From Vigna angularis (taxonomy: Eukaryota > Streptophyta > Magnoliopsida > Fabales > Fabaceae), in assembly GCF_016808095.1 (NCBI RefSeq), contig NC_068979.1:26269460-26333459 (forward strand): 64,000 nucleotides of DNA. The letters are read 5' to 3'. Position 1 is the first letter of the stretch, and every line of letters begins with the position of its first letter. Shown in pieces: positions 61,561-64,000 of the stretch. Made by a program: the position numbers and the translations under genes. Under the pieces are notes generated by a model. It made no database searches. It was not told the DNA's origin and saw only the letters and a list, made by a program, of their open reading frames with translations.

Positions 61561-62389
61561 AGTTTCTTAAAATTTTAATGAAAGATGATCAAATTTAAAG
61601 GATGTAATAGGGAATTTAAAGACTTAAGTTTAATCAAGAAATATATTAGAGGTTTCTTTATTTGGGATAAAATTTGATATTTTAACTTTTTATCACCTTC
61701 ACCATCTTCACATATAAGTGAAAATTATTAACAGATATTAATTTTTTTCATTAATTAAGAAAATTCATTAATGTGATATTAAACTCTGTTTTGAAATATC
61801 CATCTTCATCTTTTTTTCTTAAATTTATTTTTAAGTTTCATAGATTAAAAAATGCAGAATAAAAGGAATATAAAGTAAGAGTATTTTAAAAAATAAAATA
61901 AAATCATGAGTTCCGAGATTATCAAATGAATTAATCAATAGGCATGTCATATGATGAATGGTTGTTATTAGGCTTATGCATGGACGAGTCTATCTAATTG
62001 AGGTTTAGGAAAAATCTATCTAAAATGGAATTTTAATATGGCTATTTCAAAATGAGGTAAAGTTGAAGGAATGTATGAATTTTTTTTAATTAAAACTAGT
62101 AACAATTCTGCACAAAATTGAAATCTACTTTATTTTGGTTTTAAAAAATAGACCGCTACATGGCTCCGGAAGTTTTCCACACTTTTAAGACTTAGAATTT
62201 TGTTTGATAAAATGGTAAAAAGTTGAAGCTAGTTCTAAATTTCGAATTCACTATTCTTGAAATCTTCTTTGGGTCAGATTAGTACAGATTAGTACACTGA
62301 TAATAGAAAAAAAGATAACTCTGTTTGATAGAGTGGTAATACAGATAATCCTGTTTGCAACATTATTGAATTACAGAGTAAGAGTATTA
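61561..62389. other. Intergenic DNA
   Basis: AT-rich; no gene recognised. Probably includes the 3' UTR of the minus-strand gene ending at 62390. Confidence 0.45.
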
Positions 62390-62790
62390 CTACACCAACT
62401 TGTAGTAATGATCGTTCCCGGAAAGCAAGATCTCGTGGGCTTTCCCACACGGACACCTAAAAGTAAATTTCTTGCCATTTCCCGTGGATTCCACGGTAAG
62501 CTGTTATCAGAAGAAAAAATATTACAATGAAATAATAAAATTAAAAAGAAAAATTATTAAATAAAATTATTACAAACCTCTAAGTCAGGGGCGGTAGAGT
62601 TGGAAACGGAGCCGCGGAGGACGGGAGAGTTGAGGTTGGGCGGAATGGAAACGGGAGAGAAGCCGCTATGGGAGAGGTCCTCCTGATTACTCTTCGTGGG
62701 ATCAGCGTGATCATCGTTGGAAGACGTTTCTGGCGTTGGTTCTGGAGAATTTTCCCTTTTTGTAATTTCTTTGGAGTAGGTATGCTGATG
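62390..62790 (-). CDS. Two-exon gene of unknown function, start codon not found
   Basis: Exon 1 ends at 62578 at the donor GACTTAGAG followed by GTTTGT. Exon 2 is 62390-62500 after the acceptor TTCTGATAACAG. The joined frame reads SPEPTPETSSNDDHADPTKS, then SGFSPVSIPPNLNSPVLRGS, then PDLE, then LTVESTGNGKKFTFRCPCGK and AHEILLSGNDHYYKLV. The second part, with CPCGKAHEI, looks like a small structured domain and the first like a Ser/Pro-rich linker. I do not recognise the family. No in-frame ATG lies between the TATA box and exon 1's end; the only nearby ATG (about 62716) opens a frame that stops within exon 1. Either translation starts in an unseen upstream exon or at a non-AUG codon, or the gene is broken. 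The upper coordinate is the presumed transcript start. Confidence 0.6.
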
Positions 62791-62803
62791 AAGAAGGAGA
62801 AGG

Positions 62804-62814
62804 GGCTCTTTATA
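62804..62814 (-). promoter_or_regulatory. TATA box of the unknown minus-strand gene
   Basis: On the minus strand ACTTATATAAAGAGCC lies just upstream of exon 1. About 30 bp further upstream, CCGCCAATAGCGG (62840-62856) contains a TTGGCGGG-like element on the plus strand, the form of an E2F site, and a CCAAT-like core. Confidence 0.55.
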
Positions 62815-62859
62815 TAAGTCTGAGGAGAGTATTTTGAAACCGCTATTGGCGGGTTAATT

Positions 62860-64000
62860 AATTACTCTATATAATCAAGAAATATTAACTTAATAATTTT
62901 TAAATCCGAAATACATTTGGTTAGTAAATGTTTATCACATATATATAATATTGGAATTGTCTCATTTAGTGTACATAAATTATTATTTTTTTATTTTACC
63001 TTTAATATTATTTTAAATTAATAATACAAAATTTACCTTGAATGACAAAATAAAAAATAAATTAAAATTTTGTAGGAATAAAAAGAAAACAAAAAAGTAT
63101 TAGATTAGTGGAACAATAGATTTCATCAATATATGCTGGAAAACAAAGAGTCGTTGAGAGTCTTCCACCATCATTGATATGAAATTTTTAATCTTTTGAA
63201 TTTTGAGATTGGATGGATGAATATTCACTTTCTTAAGGATTATTGAAATATGTTTTGCTTTATCTTCCCATGGAGAAGTTAAAAGCTGTGTGTTTAAGTG
63301 ATTATTGGTAAAATTCTGTTATCATATGAAGATACATCTTAGTGTGAGGATTTTTTAAATTATTTTCAATTTTTTTAATTTCTTTTTAATTTTTTGGATT
63401 TTTTTCATATCTCACTTTAAAATTGGACAATGTGCTACTGGGAGTGTGATATGAGAGTGTTACGTGATATATTCACCTTTAGTCCTATATTTGTTTTCTA
63501 TTTAATTTAGTCCTAAAAATAAAAGGTTTAATCCTTTTCGACATCCCTATTTATGTACGAATGTCTTTTCGACATCCCTATTTATGTACGAATGTCTCAG
63601 ATGGATCCTCGTTTTCTATAAATTTTGTCCAAATTTAAAGAGGAATAACATTATTTTATTTTTACAAAAAATAGAACTAAATTGAATAAAAAAACAAATA
63701 TAAAGATTAAATTGAGACTCTCTAATGTGATATTGTTATGTCACACTACTACTGCCACATCATACAGGTAGTGTCATATGACACAATTTTTGAAGCGATA
63801 TGTGAAATAAATATTACAATCTTTTTTAAATAATAAAAAATATTATAGGAAAAACATGTTTTACTAATAGATATTTATTGATGGCATAAGATTCGTTGGT
63901 AAATGTTAATTATTGACTAGTTTTTCAACAAACACATGTTTTATATTTATCAACAAAAATTTCTGTTAGTAGATTGAAATTATTGATGGATATATATGTT
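62860..64000. repeat. Intergenic with a fold-back element and 33-bp duplication
   Basis: At 63425-63790 TAGTCCTATATTTGTTTT faces AAACAAATATAAAGATTAAA, and terminal GTGTGATATGAGAGTGTTAC-like and TGATATTGTTATGTCACAC-like tracts also face each other, suggesting a fold-back MITE. Inside it CGACATCCCTATTTATGTAC plus GAATGTCTTTT is tandemly duplicated (about 63539 and 63568). The last 200 bp are AT-rich. Confidence 0.5.

Overview
This is a 64 kb piece of a plant nuclear genome, eudicot and most probably a legume of the bean/cowpea kind. Genes carry GT-AG introns, the protein families are plant-specific (PPR, CLE, NPH3, mini zinc finger, plant SNAP-25), intergenic DNA is very AT-rich, and much of the rest is decayed retrotransposon. 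The legume assignment rests on the look of the LTR families and proteins and is an inference. No search could be run; exon structures were built by hand from splice sites, reading phase and family knowledge.

Left third (1-17.7 kb): repeats only. A 2,965-bp solo LTR (662-3626, TG...CA ends, 5-bp target duplication AGATC) is followed by AT-rich DNA, a Ty3/gypsy gag-protease relic on the minus strand (9084-9870), a TRIM-like LTR (about 8903-9010), a Ty1/copia gag relic (about 14960-15420) and a copia-type LTR remnant. 17.7-21.8 kb: a five-exon SNAP33-like SNARE gene (281 aa) whose probable 5'-UTR intron hosts a 941-bp TIR transposon.

Middle (22-50 kb): accessory DNA. Two related mosaic blocks (A, 25280-27134 with a short tail at 29529-29556; B, 36761-39942) share sequence. 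Block B carries a serine carboxypeptidase-like exon, an intact mini zinc finger (MIF) ORF with a TATA box, and a relic related to a gene at 62.4-62.8 kb. It is bracketed by a 188-bp direct repeat with only two mismatches, and is the most unusual structure here. Around and between the blocks lie a long palindromic AT-rich array (27.6-28.4 kb), a truncated LRK10L/WAK-type ectodomain gene (29610-30141), a CLE9/10-type peptide gene (31908-32231), a Ty3 integrase relic with about 62-bp repeats (34.2-35.3 kb), a gag zinc-knuckle relic followed by an LTR-like end and a primer-binding site (42.0-43.3 kb), an NPH3 pseudogene (45.5-45.8 kb) and a CACTA-like region containing a Ty3 integrase relic (46.4-49.1 kb).

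Right third (50-64 kb): ordinary genes. An 11-exon LRR protein (324 aa) with nearly one exon per repeat and a LINE relic in its large intron; an intronless E/E+ PPR protein (517 aa, minus); a nine-exon GH79 heparanase-like gene (515 aa, minus) with a perfect 77-bp duplication just upstream of its TATA box; and a two-exon minus-strand gene of unknown function for which no ATG could be found in frame. The genes are independent transcription units acting in vesicle fusion, peptide signalling, cell-wall metabolism and organelle RNA processing; nothing suggests they form one pathway. No tRNA, rRNA or CRISPR was seen.
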